Assembly: GCA_012295275.1 (NCBI GenBank)
Contig: CM022672.1
Span: 16,043,125 to 16,107,124, forward strand
DNA: 64,000 bases
Direction of reading: 5' to 3'
From: Chrysomallon squamiferum
Taxonomy: Eukaryota > Mollusca > Gastropoda > Neomphalida > Peltospiridae
Shown piece after piece: positions 62,927 through 64,000 of the stretch. Each line of letters begins with the position of its first letter. The first letter of the stretch is position 1. The notes under the pieces were generated by a model. It had not been told where the DNA came from, made no database searches, and saw nothing but the letters and a program-made list of their open reading frames with translations. Position numbers and translations under genes: made by a program.

Positions 62927-62930
<4 letters not shown>

Positions 62931-62970
<40 letters not shown>
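62931..62970. repeat. (CA)20 microsatellite
   Basis: Perfect CA array, the second within 200 bases in the same orientation. Confidence 0.96.
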
Positions 62971-62973
<3 letters not shown>

Positions 62974-63439
62974 GCACAGTCACAAGCAAATAAATAATTA
63001 AACTCTGAAAGCTTCTTGCATAATGAAGAGAAAATGAACTTGGATCAATGACTTACCAGTAACTTTAGATTTAATAAACAGCTGCTATCTAACAACACCC
63101 ACATACATGCTTACAAAATCATCAACAAACGTTTCATTAATGTGTCTTACAGGATATTGTTTACATTATGTTGAGAATATATTAACTCCCAAACCACAGA
63201 TCAGTGAACTTGTTAACCAAATTCTTCTTGTTCTTCCCTTCATTTCGCTACTGCTGATTGACTCTGCCTTTGGGCGAGCACTGACAGTGAATGATAGTGC
63301 TAATAAAAATGTTATGATGTTTTATATTGTCGAGAAACATCCATCTTTGAACATTCTCTTTTTTAACTTTACATACTTTTTATAGAATTGTTATACATGT
63401 CTGTTTAAAAAAAAAACATATGCTGATGTGCAAAGCACT

Positions 63440-63850
63440 CGGTACTAAACAAATCATTTATTAATAGCTAAAGAATTCACTTATGTCTAAAGATTTCACT
63501 AGTGCTTAAAGCTTTCACGAAAATCTAAAAATGTTCAGTTGTATTTAAAACATTCGCTACTATTCAAAGCATTCAGTAACATCTAAAGAATTCACTGACA
63601 CTTAAATTATTCATGAATATTTAATTTATTGACTAATATCCAAACTATTCACTACTGTTCAGATTATTCATAAATATTCAAAAGATTCTCTTATTCGTGA
63701 GATTCATCAACACTGAAGCAGTTCTGAAATATTCAAACTATTCACTGAAACAATTCATTAACACTCAAAGAATTCACTGTCCTTCAGACTGTTCACCGAT
63801 GTTTTAAATAATCAGTTAATCCCTGATATTCAGACTGTTCACCAGTAATC
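63440..63850. repeat. Degenerate minisatellite ('attcactaatattcaaa' family)
   Basis: About 18 irregular copies of a unit of roughly 19-21 bases with the pattern 'attcact.a.actta.aa', for example 'gaattcacttatgtctaaag', 'atttcactagtgcttaaag' and 'cattcagtaacatctaaag'. Copies are strongly diverged. Confidence 0.75.
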
Positions 63851-64000
63851 AAAACATGACAAAAGTCAATGATTTACGATCACTGCTGTACAGATCACTG
63901 AACTGGTAATAAAAACCTGCACATGTCACTGCAGACATGTGACCCAAGACACAAGGTTAAGTGGCAAAATATTGATGTCATGATGAAAAGCAACAGAAGT

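Overview
This is a eukaryotic window, and probably a molluscan one. It is very AT-rich (roughly 70% A+T by eye, not computed). It has no long open reading frame: the longest stop-free stretches, up to about 175 codons, come from simple repeats or pyrimidine-rich DNA. It is also very dense in microsatellites. The best lineage clue is a set of decayed SINE copies. They carry the core familiar from gastropod and bivalve genomes: a tRNA-like head, then 'TTCCAGCCAGTG..ACTGGTTTATCAAAGG', 'TTTCCTGTCTATGGGA', 'AAAAGATCCCTTGCTGCTA', and a tail 'TTTGACATCCA..GATTAATA'. I matched these from memory, with no database search. They favour a mollusc, but I cannot name the species or separate gastropod from cephalopod.

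The window is best read as long introns and/or intergenic DNA. I see no complete gene. The only coding material I can argue for is a few very short exons. On the minus strand there are two: 47 bp at 33187-33233 and 35 bp at 657-691. Both have near-consensus splice sites, only one or two open frames, matching phase (0 to 0) and acidic peptides. They fit one minus-strand transcript with about 32.5 kb of intron between them. On the plus strand there is a 48-bp candidate at 61437-61484 behind a long polypyrimidine tract, and a weaker possible first coding exon at 51825-51852. No exon is long enough to name a gene family.

Layout. 0-9 kb: decayed intron-like DNA with an (AG)50 array and a full tRNA-headed SINE. 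9-20 kb: SINE fragments, 100-116-bp and 149-bp tandem copies, a (TGTA)/(ACAT) inverted pair, a 40-bp minisatellite and a CT-rich minisatellite. 20-28 kb: several mixed-sequence islands that look like regulatory or conserved non-coding DNA, including a CpG-rich patch at 26.87-27.12 kb, plus a 49-bp minisatellite and the best SINE copy. 28-33 kb: long (TC), (TTA), (TA) and (CA) arrays. 33-37 kb: the better minus-strand exon, a degenerate 124-200-bp repeat family and two island-like blocks. 37-46 kb: dinucleotide arrays and GAAATGAAC-type and 20-bp minisatellites. 46-54 kb: two tRNA-like SINE heads, AT-rich tandem repeats and a DR1 nuclear-receptor-type motif. 54-64 kb: a 133-bp CT array, the plus-strand exon candidate, (CA) arrays and a decayed ATTCACT-type tandem repeat.

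Nothing here supports an operon, CRISPR array, prophage, toxin system or other compact novel system. No intact tRNA, rRNA or transposase gene was seen.
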